This document shows, one piece after another, positions 29,158-38,843 of a stretch of 64,000 bases of DNA. The notes under the pieces were generated by a model, which ran no database searches, was not told the DNA's origin, and worked only from the letters and a program-made list of their open reading frames with translations. The stretch comes from Streptomyces sp. CC208A (GTDB lineage: Bacteria; Actinomycetota; Actinomycetes; Streptomycetales; Streptomycetaceae), in the NCBI RefSeq assembly GCF_030010625.1, contig NZ_JASCXN010000012.1, positions 120,888 through 184,887 on the forward strand, read 5' to 3'. Made by a program: the position numbers and the translations under genes. Position 1 is the stretch's first letter, and the number at the start of each line of letters is the position of its first letter.

Positions 29158-29262
29158 GCGATTTCCCCCAAGGCAGTGGACGGGCCCGCACCTTACCGCT
29201 CAGTAGGTTCGGGTGACAGGGGTCCCGCATCGCGAACAGGGCACCACCCGGGGGGCTCGGTC

Positions 29263-29862
29263 TCAGCCCGCCGCCGGGCGCGGCGTACGGAGCCGGTCCA
29301 GGAGCGCCGCCTCGGCCGCCTCCGCCCGCGCGTCGCTCCACCGCCCGCAGGCGCCGCCCCCGGGGGCGCGGAGATGGTCGCCCAGCTTCATCGGCCACGT
29401 GGTCAACGCCCGGCCCGTGCCCTCCAGTTGGGGAAAGCGCTCGGCGAGCCGCGACCTGAACGGCGCGATGTCGTCCACCGAGCGCAGCCAGGCCGCGAGC
29501 AGCAGGTCGTACGGCACCGAAAGCGAGGCACACAGCCGGATCTCCCGCAGCGCGCTGATCCGCTCCGCAAGCCGCGGCGCCCGGCTCTGCGGCACCGCCG
29601 CCCACAGCGACACCGAGACGACCGGCCACCCCGACAGCGCCCGCGCCACCTCGCGCCGGTACACCGACGCCTGCTCGGCCTCCAGCCGGCCCAGGCGCGC
29701 CGGACCGTCGTGGGGCTGAGCCCGATCCGCTCCGCAAGCCGCGCCGCGGACTGCCGGGGATCCTCGCTCGGCACCCGTACCAGCTCCAGGTCCCGCTCCT
29801 CCAGGAGGCGCCCGCCCGCCGGCCGGGACGCGGCCACCCCGCCGAGCGCGCCCAGCCGGAAG
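29263..29862 (-). pseudogene. Lrp/AsnC regulator remnant
   Basis: The C-terminal half of a two-module Lrp/AsnC regulator. One frame encodes the helix-turn-helix (SEDPRQSAARLAERIGLSPTTVRR, about 29790-29700); a one-base shift then puts the effector domain (RLEAEQASVYRREVARALSGW to TTWPMKLGDHLR) in another frame. The N-terminal module is absent and sequence similarity stops near 29860, where an opposite-strand MFS remnant begins. Broken by truncation and frameshift. Confidence 0.8.
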
Positions 29863-30086
29863 CCCACGTACCGGTCCGGCTCGGCCTGGGCGTCGCCCTC
29901 GGGGCCGTGCCCACCGTGATCGCGGAGGCCGGCGACCCGTCCAGGACCGGGGTGACCACCGCCCTCTACGACAACGTCAAGACGCTCGGCGGAGCGGTGG
30001 CCGGCGGCGTCATGGCCGCCGTCCTCGCCGCCTCGGCGGCCGCCGCTCCGACCCGCGCCGCCCGCCGCCGCGCGCCACTCGGTTAG
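29862..30086 (+). pseudogene. MFS transporter 3' remnant
   Basis: About 70 codons matching the last two helices of a drug-efflux-type major facilitator: LGVALGAVPTVIAEAGDPSRTGVTTALYDN then VKTLGGAVAGGVMAAVLAASAAAA and a basic tail, stop at 30084-30086. There is no start and no upstream transporter sequence; the front lies where the Lrp remnant begins on the other strand. A deletion appears to have removed the 5' ends of both genes. Confidence 0.8.
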
Positions 30087-30151
30087 CTTGGGGGCGTGGC
30101 CGCGAGAGGACGCCGTCACCGGGAAGTCGTCACAGGGAAGGAGACCGGCGT

Positions 30152-30820
30152 ATGACCCTCGTGGCGCTCATCAACCCCAACATCGACGAGGCCACCACCG
30201 GCATGATGGCCGCCATCGCCCACCGGACCCTGCGCCCGGAGGACGGGTACGAGGTCCGCGGCGTCACCGTCGCCGCCGGGCCGCCGATGCTCGTCGACGA
30301 GGAGGCCCTGCGCGCCTCCGTCGCCCACGTCCTCACCGCGGCGGACCGGCTCCTCGCCGGGCCCGACGGCGAGCGGGTGGCCGCCCTGGTGGTCGGCGCC
30401 TTCGGGGATCCGGGCGTCGAGGAGCTGCGTACCCGCACCGCCGTCCCCGTGGTCGGCATCGCCGAGGCCGCCCTGCGCGAGGCCGGTGCCGGCGGCCGCC
30501 GCTTCGGCATCGCCACCACCACCCCCGGCCTGGCCGCCGCGATCGACGCCCGCGCCGCCCGCCTCGGGTGGGCCGCGCAGTACACCGGTGTCCGTCTCAC
30601 CTCCGGCGACCCCCGCCGGCTGGCCGCCGCTCCCGACGAGATGACGGACCGTCTGGCCGAAGCGGTGGACCGGTGTGTGAAGGAGGACGGCGCCGAGGCG
30701 GTCGTCATCGGCGGCGGCCCCCTGGGCGAAGCCGCCGAAGCCCTCCGCCACCGCTTCCCCGTCCCGGTCGTCGGCCCGATCCCGGCGGCGGCCGGGGAGG
30801 TCCGGCGCCTGCTGGCGTGA
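30152..30820 (+). CDS. Asp/Glu/hydantoin racemase-fold protein lacking both catalytic Cys
   Basis: A 222-aa protein of the Asp/Glu racemase superfamily, hydantoin racemase branch: ALINPNIDEATTGMM, VVGAFGDPGVEELR, VVGIAEAALREAG, FGIATTTPGLAAAI, VVIGGGPLGEAAEALRHRFPVPVVGP. The two catalytic cysteines expected in the CFGDPG and GC.G positions are Ala/Gly here (VGAFGDPG, GGGPLG). It therefore cannot use two-Cys racemisation and may be a lyase, isomerase or binding protein. ATG 30152 has GGGAAGGAG upstream. Confidence 0.82.
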   Translation: MTLVALINPNIDEATTGMMAAIAHRTLRPEDGYEVRGVTVAAGPPMLVDEEALRASVAHVLTAADRLLAGPDGERVAALVVGAFGDPGVEELRTRTAVPVVGIAEAALREAGAGGRRFGIATTTPGLAAAIDARAARLGWAAQYTGVRLTSGDPRRLAAAPDEMTDRLAEAVDRCVKEDGAEAVVIGGGPLGEAAEALRHRFPVPVVGPIPAAAGEVRRLLA

Positions 30821-30853
30821 GCCGCACCGGCCACGCCCGGCCGGAGACGGCGG

Positions 30854-31270
30854 TCAGGCTCCGGCGGCCTCCGCGGCCTCCGCGGCGATCCGGTCGAACT
30901 GGGCGCCCATCGCGGCGGCGAGCGCCTGCGCGGCGGACAGGGGCCGGACCATGACGGTGAAGTCGTCGATCTTTCCCTCCTCGTCGAAGTGGAGGAAGTC
31001 GCAGCCCTGGATCTGCTTGCCGTCGACGGTGGCGGTGAAGACGAAGGCGTGGTCGCGGCCGTCGGGGTTCGCGATCTCCCGGACGTAGGTGAAGTCCTCG
31101 AAGACGCGGATCACCCCGCGCAGGATCGCGGCGGTGATGGCCTTGCCCGGGTACGGCTTGAAGGCGACGGGGCTGGTGAAGACGACGTTCTCGGCGAGCA
31201 GGGCCTCGATGGCGGCCTCGTCGCGGTTCTCGACGGCCTGGCGGAACGGATGCATGACCGACAGCTCCAT
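30854..31270 (-). CDS. NTF2/SnoaL-like protein
   Basis: A 138-aa cone-fold protein: HPFRQAVENRDEAAIEALLAENVVFTSPVAFKPYPGK is the standard SnoaL-like opening and GCDFLHFDEEGKIDDFTVMVRPL the closing strand pair. Could be a small isomerase, hydratase or binding protein. ATG 31270 has no Shine-Dalgarno; CATAAT lies five bases upstream, so a leaderless start is likely. Confidence 0.85.
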   Translation of the reverse strand: MELSVMHPFRQAVENRDEAAIEALLAENVVFTSPVAFKPYPGKAITAAILRGVIRVFEDFTYVREIANPDGRDHAFVFTATVDGKQIQGCDFLHFDEEGKIDDFTVMVRPLSAAQALAAAMGAQFDRIAAEAAEAAGA

Positions 31271-31294
31271 AGTCAATTATGTGAATAGGTGACT
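31271..31294. promoter_or_regulatory. AT-rich repeat AGTCA-N14-TGACT at NTF2 promoter
   Basis: AGTCA (31271-31275) and TGACT (31290-31294) flank an AT-rich core that includes the -10-like CATAAT on the minus strand, immediately before the NTF2-like gene. Looks like a MarR/TetR-type operator over the promoter. Confidence 0.4.
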
Positions 31295-31348
31295 CGGAGG
31301 GTATGGGGGGAGGGAGTCCTTGTCCACCCCTTCCCGCGGGCCGCCCCA

Positions 31349-31389
31349 CCCTTCACGGCTGTCCGCCCCGCCCTTCACGGCTGTCCGCC
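31349..31389. repeat. Tandem 22-base duplication
   Basis: Two adjacent copies of a 22-base unit beginning CCCTTCACGGCTGTCCGCC (31349-31370 and 31371-31389). Non-coding, between the NTF2-like and SH3-like genes. Confidence 0.7.
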
Positions 31390-31448
31390 GAACGGGTGAC
31401 AGCTCCGCCGTGCCCGTGACACCCGTTCGGGCGCGCCGTTGCCCCGGC

Positions 31449-31763
31449 ATGCGAACGACGATCCTCGCGGCGGCCCTGACCGCCGTCCTCCTGGCGGCGA
31501 TCGCCCCCGGTGCCTCCCGGGAGTCCGATCCGTGCGGCCACGAGGCCACCGAAACGGTTCACCTCCGTACCGGCCCGAGCGACACCCGGAGCTCCCGCGG
31601 CCTCCTCCGCCGCGGTGACGACGTCACGGTCCTCCGGGAGTCGGGCGACTGGTACCGCGTCAGCCTCGACGAGCGCTCCCGCTCCGGTCTCCGGGCCGAC
31701 ACGAAGGGCTGGGCCCCGAAGCACCACCTCCGCCCCCGGGCCTGCGCCCGCCCGAACGGTTAG
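31449..31763 (+). CDS. Secreted SH3-like protein
   Basis: A 104-aa exported protein: signal peptide at 1-22 (ILAAALTAVLLAAIAPGAS) followed by a bacterial SH3-like fold, TVHLRTGPSDTRSSRGLLRRGDDVTVLRESGDWYRVSL, then GWAPKHHLRP. Such domains bind peptidoglycan or protein ligands outside the cell. Two cysteines (CGHEATET and ACARPNG) may form a disulfide. ATG 31449 is the start of the signal. Confidence 0.8.
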   Translation: MRTTILAAALTAVLLAAIAPGASRESDPCGHEATETVHLRTGPSDTRSSRGLLRRGDDVTVLRESGDWYRVSLDERSRSGLRADTKGWAPKHHLRPRACARPNG

Positions 31764-31775
31764 CGGCGGGGCCGG

Positions 31776-32450
31776 TCAGGGCGCCTTCACGGCCGGTGCG
31801 CCGGGGTCGCAGGACAGCCGGGCCGCCGCCAGGCCCGGGGCGCTGTCCTGGAGGCCCTTCGACGGCTCGGCGCAGTCCAGGACGCCCGAGCCGTCGACGG
31901 TCCAGCTCGTGGCGCGGCCGGTCGAGGCCGTGCCGTCGGCGCAGGTGTGGCGGAAGTCGGCGGTGACCTGGCGTACGTAGGAGAACTCGACGAAGGTGCC
32001 CGCGCCGGTGACGCTGGTCCTGCCCCCGTCGAGCTTCGGTGCGGGACGGCTGGGCTCGGAGAACGCGGAGTCCTCGCCGTCGCCCCCGATGTGGGCCCCC
32101 AGCGAACGCAGCGTCGCGCGCGCGTCGGCCTCGGGCCCCGTCTCCGTCGTCACGCCGGTACGCGGGGTGTGCAGCCGCGCCGGGCGGTGCGTGAGCGCTC
32201 CGCCGCCCTTGCCGAGGGTCTGCTTCTCCGTGACGCCGGTGAGGACGTCCCGCTGCTCGACGTTGAACCACAGGAACGCCCCGCCCGCGCACGCCGACGC
32301 CGTGTCCTTCGCCGTGCTCTTCGCCGCGCCGGCCGGGCGCTGGGGCGGGGCGGTCCTCGCCTCACCGCCGGACGAGCAGGCGGCCGTGCCCGCGAGCAGC
32401 ACGGCCACGGCGCAGGCCGCCGTCCAGGTCTTCGTGATCTTCGTGCTCAT
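31776..32450 (-). CDS. Lipoprotein, unknown
   Basis: A 224-aa lipoprotein: lipobox LLAGTAAC (Cys at 25) after a short signal. The mature part has four further cysteines (ACAGGAFLWF, HTCADGT, LDCAEPS, LSCDPGA), probably two disulfides, and the aromatic AFLWFNVEQRDVLTGV. No family recognised. Convergent with the SH3-like gene. Confidence 0.8.
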   Translation of the reverse strand: MSTKITKTWTAACAVAVLLAGTAACSSGGEARTAPPQRPAGAAKSTAKDTASACAGGAFLWFNVEQRDVLTGVTEKQTLGKGGGALTHRPARLHTPRTGVTTETGPEADARATLRSLGAHIGGDGEDSAFSEPSRPAPKLDGGRTSVTGAGTFVEFSYVRQVTADFRHTCADGTASTGRATSWTVDGSGVLDCAEPSKGLQDSAPGLAAARLSCDPGAPAVKAP

Positions 32451-32512
32451 GAGTTCCCCCGTATCGCCACTGGTCGATGGCGATCCTCACCCTATCCACC
32501 CCGGCCGCGCCG

Positions 32513-33487
32513 TCAGGAGCCCGTGGCCGCGTTCAGCTGTTCCTCCAGGGCCGCCAGCGTCCGGTAGCAGGGCAGGACCTGGGCGAGGGAGGCGTTCGGT
32601 TCGCGGCTCTCGCGGATCGCCGCCACGAACTCGCGGTCCTGGAGCTCGATGCCGTCCATCGACACGTCGACGCCGCTCACGTCGATCGGCTCGTCCTTGC
32701 CGGTGACCAGGTCGTCGTAGCGGGCGATGTAGGTGCCGGTGTCGCCGATGTAGCGGAAGAACGTGCCCAGCGGGCCGTCGTTGTTGAACGACAGCGACAG
32801 GGTGCAGATGGCACCGTTCGCCGCCCGCAGCTGGATCGACATGTCCATCGCGATGCCGAGCTCGGGATGGATCGGGCCCTGCACGGCGTTGGCCTGCACG
32901 ATCGGCGAACCCGTCTGGTAGGCGAACAGGTCGACGGTGTGCGCGGCGTGGTGCCACAGCAGGTGGTCGGTCCAGGAACGCGGCTGGCCGAGCGCGTTGA
33001 GGTTCTTCCGGCGGAAGAAGTACGTCTGCACGTCCATCTGCTGGATGCGGAACGCGTCGGCCTCGATCCGCCGCCGCACCCACTGGTGGCTGGGGTTGAA
33101 GCGGCGGGTGTGGCCCGCCATCGCCACGAGTCCGGTGCGCTCCTGCGCCGCCACGCACGCCTCGGCGTCGGCGAGCGAGTCGGCGAGCGGGATCTCGACC
33201 TGGACGTGCTTGCCCGCTTCCAGGCAGGCCAGGGTCTGCTCGGCGTGCAGCTGTGTGGGGGTGGCGAGGACGACGGCGTCGACGTCGTCCATCGCGAGCA
33301 CCTCGTCCAGGGAGGCGACGGCGCGGCCCACGCCCTGTTCGGCGGCGAACTTCCGGGCGCGTTCGAGGCTGCTGCTCACCACGGCGGCCACCTCGACGCC
33401 GTCGATCCGCTTCAGGGCGGCCGCGTGCTTGGCGCCGAAGGCGCCGCCGCCGGCCAGGGCGATCCGCAGGGTCCGGTTCTCGGTCAT
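32513..33487 (-). CDS. ligC: 4-carboxy-2-hydroxymuconate semialdehyde dehydrogenase
   Basis: A 324-aa Gfo/Idh/MocA oxidoreductase: LRIALAGGGAFGAKHAAALKRI is the NAD(P) Rossmann fold, VLATPTQLHAEQTLACLEAGKHVQVEIPLA the GFO signature, and HTRRFNPSHQWVRR and HHAAHTVDLFAYQTG active-site segments. It is closest to LigC, which oxidises the cyclised semialdehyde to 2-pyrone-4,6-dicarboxylate. Last gene of the operon, one base after ligAB. Confidence 0.88.
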   Translation of the reverse strand: MTENRTLRIALAGGGAFGAKHAAALKRIDGVEVAAVVSSSLERARKFAAEQGVGRAVASLDEVLAMDDVDAVVLATPTQLHAEQTLACLEAGKHVQVEIPLADSLADAEACVAAQERTGLVAMAGHTRRFNPSHQWVRRRIEADAFRIQQMDVQTYFFRRKNLNALGQPRSWTDHLLWHHAAHTVDLFAYQTGSPIVQANAVQGPIHPELGIAMDMSIQLRAANGAICTLSLSFNNDGPLGTFFRYIGDTGTYIARYDDLVTGKDEPIDVSGVDVSMDGIELQDREFVAAIRESREPNASLAQVLPCYRTLAALEEQLNAATGS

Positions 33488-33488
33488 G

Positions 33489-34817
<1,329 letters not shown>

Positions 34818-34829
34818 TCAGAGGGATGG

Positions 34830-35747
34830 TCAGTCGGCGTCGGGCCAGTACAGGCGCATCGGGTTGTCGACGAGCAGCCTGCGCCGGAGCTCCGGCGTCG
34901 GCGCGATGTGCGGGACGAAGTCGACGAGGAGCCCGTCGTCGGGCATGTGGTCGGTGAGGTTCGGGTGCGGCCAGTCGGTGCCCCACAGCACCCGGTCGGG
35001 GAACTCCTCGACCACGCGGCGGGCGAAGGGGACGACGTCCCGGTAGGCCGCCCGCTCCCCGTCGAGGGCCGGCGGGCCGCTCACCGAGAGGCGCTCCGGG
35101 CACGTCACCTTGCACCAGACGTCCGGCCGGGCCCGCAGGAAGTCCAGGAACGCCTCGAAGTCGGGCCCGTCCGGGTCCTTGGAGGTGTCCGGCCGGCCCA
35201 TGTGGTCGACGACCAGCGGCACCGGGATGGAGAGAAGGAAGTCCCGCAGGTCGGGCAGGTCGGCCGCCTCGAAGTAGACGACGACGTGCCAGCCGTACGG
35301 CGCGATCCTCTCGACGACGTCCCACAGGTCCTGCCGCGGCGCCGTGTCCACCAGCCGCTTCACGAAGTTGAACCGCACCCCGCGGACGCCCGCCTCGTGC
35401 AGCTCCCGCACCTCGGCATCGGTGACGTCGGGCCGCAGCGTCGCCACGCCCCGGGCGAGCCCGCCGGAGGCCCGCAGCGCGTCGACCACGGCGGTGTTGT
35501 CGGCGCCGTGACAGGTCGCCTGCACCACGACGTTACGGGCGAAGCCGAGGTGGTCGCGGAGCGCGAAGAGCTGCTCCTTGGACGCGTCGCACGGCGTGTA
35601 CTTGCGCTCCGGTGCGTACGGGAACTCCTCGCCGGGCCCGAAGACATGGCAGTGCGCGTCGACGGCGCCCTCGGGGAGCCGGAACTCCGGCCGGCTCGGA
35701 CCGGCGTACCAGTCCAGCCAGCCCGGGGTCTTCTCGAAGGTCGTCAT
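34830..35747 (-). CDS. ligI: 2-pyrone-4,6-dicarboxylate hydrolase
   Basis: A 305-aa amidohydrolase-fold lactonase: VDAHCHVFGPG (HxH-type), ATCHGADNTAVVDAL, GVRGVRFNFVKRLVD, VVDHMGRPD, WCKVTCPERLS and GTDWPHPN (catalytic Asp) match LigI, which works without metal. Hydrolyses the pyrone to 4-oxalomesaconate. Starts two bases after ligK ends. Confidence 0.92.
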   Translation of the reverse strand: MTTFEKTPGWLDWYAGPSRPEFRLPEGAVDAHCHVFGPGEEFPYAPERKYTPCDASKEQLFALRDHLGFARNVVVQATCHGADNTAVVDALRASGGLARGVATLRPDVTDAEVRELHEAGVRGVRFNFVKRLVDTAPRQDLWDVVERIAPYGWHVVVYFEAADLPDLRDFLLSIPVPLVVDHMGRPDTSKDPDGPDFEAFLDFLRARPDVWCKVTCPERLSVSGPPALDGERAAYRDVVPFARRVVEEFPDRVLWGTDWPHPNLTDHMPDDGLLVDFVPHIAPTPELRRRLLVDNPMRLYWPDAD

Positions 35748-35749
35748 CG

Positions 35750-36439
35750 TCAGTCCTCGTACCGCAGTCCGAGCTCGGCCAGCGGGCCGCGCATCCCGTA
35801 CAGGTCCAGACCGAGCCTCCCGGCCCGGAACTGCGCCCGCTTGCCCTCCTCGTTCGCCTCGCGGGCGGCCGCCGCGGCGGCCACCTCGGCGGCCCGCTCG
35901 CGCGGCACCACGACGACGCCGTCGGCGTCCGCGACGACCACGTCACCGGGGCGGACCAGGGCGTTGCCACAGACCACGGGCACGTTGACCGAGCCGAGGG
36001 TGGCCTTGACCGTGCCCTTGGCGTTGACCGCCCGGGAGAAGACGGGGAAGTCCATCCCCTCCAGGTCGGCGACGTCACGGACCCCGCCGTCGATGACCAG
36101 GCCCCGGCAGCCCCGGGCGCGGAAGGAGGTGGCGAGCAGCTCGCCGAAGAAACCGTCCTCGCTCTCGGTCGTACAGGCCGCCACCACGACGTCCCCGTCC
36201 CGGATCTGCTCGGCGGCGACGTGCAGCATCCAGTTGTCGCCGGGCTGGAGCAGCACGGTCACGGCCGTACCGCACATCCGGGCCTTCGGGTAGACCGGGC
36301 GCAGGTAGGGGCGCATCAGGCCGACCCGGCCCATCGCCTCGTGGACCGTCGCGACGCCGAACTCCGACAGCGCGGCGACGGCCTCCGGGTCGGCCCGGTC
36401 GATCCTGGTGCGGACGACGCCGATCTCGGTGTGTTCCAT
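35750..36439 (-). CDS. ligK: 4-carboxy-4-hydroxy-2-oxoadipate aldolase
   Basis: A 229-aa RraA-like class II pyruvate aldolase: GVATVHEAMGRVGLM, GTAVTVLLQPGDNWMLHVA, AACTTESEDGFFGELLAT, GLVIDGGVRDVADL (metal Asp and Arg) and GDVVVADADGVVVVP. LigK splits the last intermediate to pyruvate and oxaloacetate and also decarboxylates oxaloacetate. ATG 36439 has GGAG upstream in the ligJ-ligK gap of 25 bases. Confidence 0.93.
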   Translation of the reverse strand: MEHTEIGVVRTRIDRADPEAVAALSEFGVATVHEAMGRVGLMRPYLRPVYPKARMCGTAVTVLLQPGDNWMLHVAAEQIRDGDVVVAACTTESEDGFFGELLATSFRARGCRGLVIDGGVRDVADLEGMDFPVFSRAVNAKGTVKATLGSVNVPVVCGNALVRPGDVVVADADGVVVVPRERAAEVAAAAAAREANEEGKRAQFRAGRLGLDLYGMRGPLAELGLRYED

Positions 36440-36464
36440 GGGTGCTTCTCCTGGAAGGCGGGGG

Positions 36465-37490
36465 TCAGCGGCCGGCCGCGGCGAGCCGGGCGGCCAGTCG
36501 GGGGTAGACGCGCAGGGCGTTGCCGGAGTACACGGCGGCACGCTCCTCGTCCGACAGGTGCTCGGTGGCGTCCACGTACCGCCGCGTGTCGTCGAAGTGG
36601 TGACCGGTGCTCGGATCGACGTCGCGGACCGCGCCGATCATCTCGCTGGCGAAGAGGACGGACCGGCTGGGGATCACCCGGGTCAGCAGGTCGATGCCCG
36701 GCTGGTGGTAGACGCAGGTGTCGAAGAAGACGTTGTCGAGCAGCGCCTCCGGGGCCGGCCCGCCCAGCGCCATCGCCAGGCCGCGGAACCGGCCCCAGTG
36801 GTACGGGACGGCCCCGCCGCCGTGCGGGATCACGAACCGCAGCGTCGGGAAGTCGGCGAACAGATCGCCCTGGAGCAGCTGCATGAACGCCGTGGTGTCG
36901 GCGTTCAGATAGTGCGCGCCCGTGGTGTGGAAGGCCGGGTTGCAGGAGGTGCTGACGTGGATCATCGCCGGGACGTCGTACGCGACCATCGCCTCGTACA
37001 GCGGGTACCAGCTGCGGTCGGTCAGCGGCGGCGCCGTCCAACGCCCGCCCGACGGGTCGGGGTTGAGGTTGACCGCGACCGCGCCCAGCTCCTCGACCGC
37101 GCGGCGCAGCTCGGGCAGGCAGGTCGCCGGGTCGACGCCCGGCGACTGCGGCAGCATCGCGCCCGTCGCGAACCGGCCGGGGTAGAGCGTGCTGACCCGG
37201 TGGACCAGGTCGTTGCAGATCCGCGCCCACACCGAGGAGACGGCGAAGTCGCCGATGTGGTGGGCCATGAAGCTGGCGCGCGGCGAGAAGACCGTGAGGT
37301 CGCTGCCCCGCTCGTCCATCAGCCGCAGCTGGTTGCCCTCGATCGCGGCGCGCAGCTCGTCGTCGGTGACGACCAGCTCGCCGGGGTCCGGGGCGGGGCC
37401 GCGGCCCTCGGCCGCGGCGATCTGCCGCTCGCGCCACGCGGCGAGCTGCGGCGGGGCGGTGGTGAAGTGACCGTGACAGTCGATGATCAT
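36465..37490 (-). CDS. ligJ: 4-oxalomesaconate hydratase
   Basis: A 341-aa amidohydrolase-superfamily hydratase: MIIDCHGHFTTAP (HxH zinc site), MDERGSDLTVFSPRASFMAHH, PAMIHVSTSCNPAFHTTGAHYLN (His), VIPHGGGAVPYHWGRFRG and DTCVYHQPGIDLL follow LigJ. Adds water to 4-oxalomesaconate to give 4-carboxy-4-hydroxy-2-oxoadipate. Second gene of the operon. Confidence 0.92.
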   Translation of the reverse strand: MIIDCHGHFTTAPPQLAAWRERQIAAAEGRGPAPDPGELVVTDDELRAAIEGNQLRLMDERGSDLTVFSPRASFMAHHIGDFAVSSVWARICNDLVHRVSTLYPGRFATGAMLPQSPGVDPATCLPELRRAVEELGAVAVNLNPDPSGGRWTAPPLTDRSWYPLYEAMVAYDVPAMIHVSTSCNPAFHTTGAHYLNADTTAFMQLLQGDLFADFPTLRFVIPHGGGAVPYHWGRFRGLAMALGGPAPEALLDNVFFDTCVYHQPGIDLLTRVIPSRSVLFASEMIGAVRDVDPSTGHHFDDTRRYVDATEHLSDEERAAVYSGNALRVYPRLAARLAAAGR

Positions 37491-37515
37491 GGAATCGTCC
37501 TCGGGGGCGTCCGGG

Positions 37516-38730
37516 TCAGTGGTCGTGGGTGCGGGTGGGCCAGCCCGTGTACTGCTCGGCCAGATAGGTGCGCCCGGCGCGCGTGCCCACCACGTTCTCC
37601 AGCTCGCCGAGCTGACGACGCAGGTCGAAGGGGGAGCCGCCGGGCGCGGTGTGCAGCAACCGGGTCATCCAGTACGAGAAGTTCTGCGCCCGCCAGACCC
37701 GCCGGAGGGCCCGCGGCTGGTACTCGTCGAGCGCCGCCCCGCCCTCACCGCCGAAGGCCCGCACCAGCGTGCCGGCGAGGACCTTCACGTCGTGCAGCGC
37801 CAGGTTGAGCCCGCGGGCACCGGTCGGCGGCACCGTGTGCGCGGCGTCCCCGGCCAGCAGCAGCGAACCCCAGCGCATCGGCTCCTGCACGAAGGACCGG
37901 AACCGCAGCACCGTCTTCTCGGTGATCGGCCCCTCCTTCAGCCGGAAGCCGTCCTCACCGGCCACCCGCGCCTGGAGGGTCTCCCAGATCCGGTCGTCGG
38001 ACCAGGCGTCGGCGGACTCGTCGGGCGCGCACTGGAAGTACATGCGCTGCACGGCCTCGGTGCGCTGGCTGATCAGCGCGAAACCGTGCCCGGAGTGGGC
38101 GTAGACCAGCTCGGGCGCGCTCGCCGGCGCCTCGGCGAGGATCCCGAACCACGCGAAGGGGTACTCCTTGCCGTACCGCACCCGCCGCTCCTCCGGCACC
38201 AGGTCGCGGCACATGCTCCGCGAGCCGTCCGCGCCGACGACGTACCGCGCCCGGATCTCGTGGCGGCTCCCGTCCGGCGCGGTGTACCGGACCCGGGGGG
38301 CGTCGGTGGTGACGTCGAGCACCTCGGTGTCGCGGACACCGAAGTGGACCGTGCCGCCGTCGCGTTCACGGGCGTCGGCCAGGTCGACGAAGACGTCGGT
38401 CTGCGGGTAGAGCCACACGGACGCGCCGACGAGCTCCTTGAAGTCGATGCGGTACGGCCGCCCGGCCGACCGCAGCTCGATGCCCTCGTGCTCGTACCCG
38501 TCGCGCAGGATCCGGTCCGAGACGCCCGTCTCCACCAGGTCCCGGGCCGCGTCGGCCTCCAGGATCCCGGCCCGCTGGGTCGTCTCGATCTCGTGACGCG
38601 TACGGGTGTCGACGGCGATCGTCTCGATTCCGGCGCGGCCGAGCAGGTGCGCCAGCATGAGGCCGGCCGGCCCCGCGCCGACGACCGCGACCGGAACCGA
38701 GGCGATGGAGTCGACGGGGGCGTCGGCCAT
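37516..38730 (-). CDS. pobA: 4-hydroxybenzoate 3-monooxygenase
   Basis: A 404-aa class A flavoprotein hydroxylase: VAVVGAGPAGLMLAHLLGRAG (FAD), ARYVVGADGSRSMCRD (DG motif), LLLAGDAAHTVPPTGARGLNLALHD (GD motif). RTRHEIETTQRAGILE and the substrate-site region SYWMTRLLH are PobA-like. Converts 4-hydroxybenzoate to protocatechuate, feeding ligAB. First gene of the operon; ATG 38730 is preferred over 38742. Confidence 0.93.
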   Translation of the reverse strand: MADAPVDSIASVPVAVVGAGPAGLMLAHLLGRAGIETIAVDTRTRHEIETTQRAGILEADAARDLVETGVSDRILRDGYEHEGIELRSAGRPYRIDFKELVGASVWLYPQTDVFVDLADARERDGGTVHFGVRDTEVLDVTTDAPRVRYTAPDGSRHEIRARYVVGADGSRSMCRDLVPEERRVRYGKEYPFAWFGILAEAPASAPELVYAHSGHGFALISQRTEAVQRMYFQCAPDESADAWSDDRIWETLQARVAGEDGFRLKEGPITEKTVLRFRSFVQEPMRWGSLLLAGDAAHTVPPTGARGLNLALHDVKVLAGTLVRAFGGEGGAALDEYQPRALRRVWRAQNFSYWMTRLLHTAPGGSPFDLRRQLGELENVVGTRAGRTYLAEQYTGWPTRTHDH

Positions 38731-38843
38731 GGCATCTCCCAAGCGGCAGTGGACGTCCGAACAGTTCGGAACGGCCCGAACGCTGCCAGCCTGCCCAGCC
38801 CCTGGTCTGCGGCGTTTCCGTCAGACGGAAACCGGCCCGGAAC

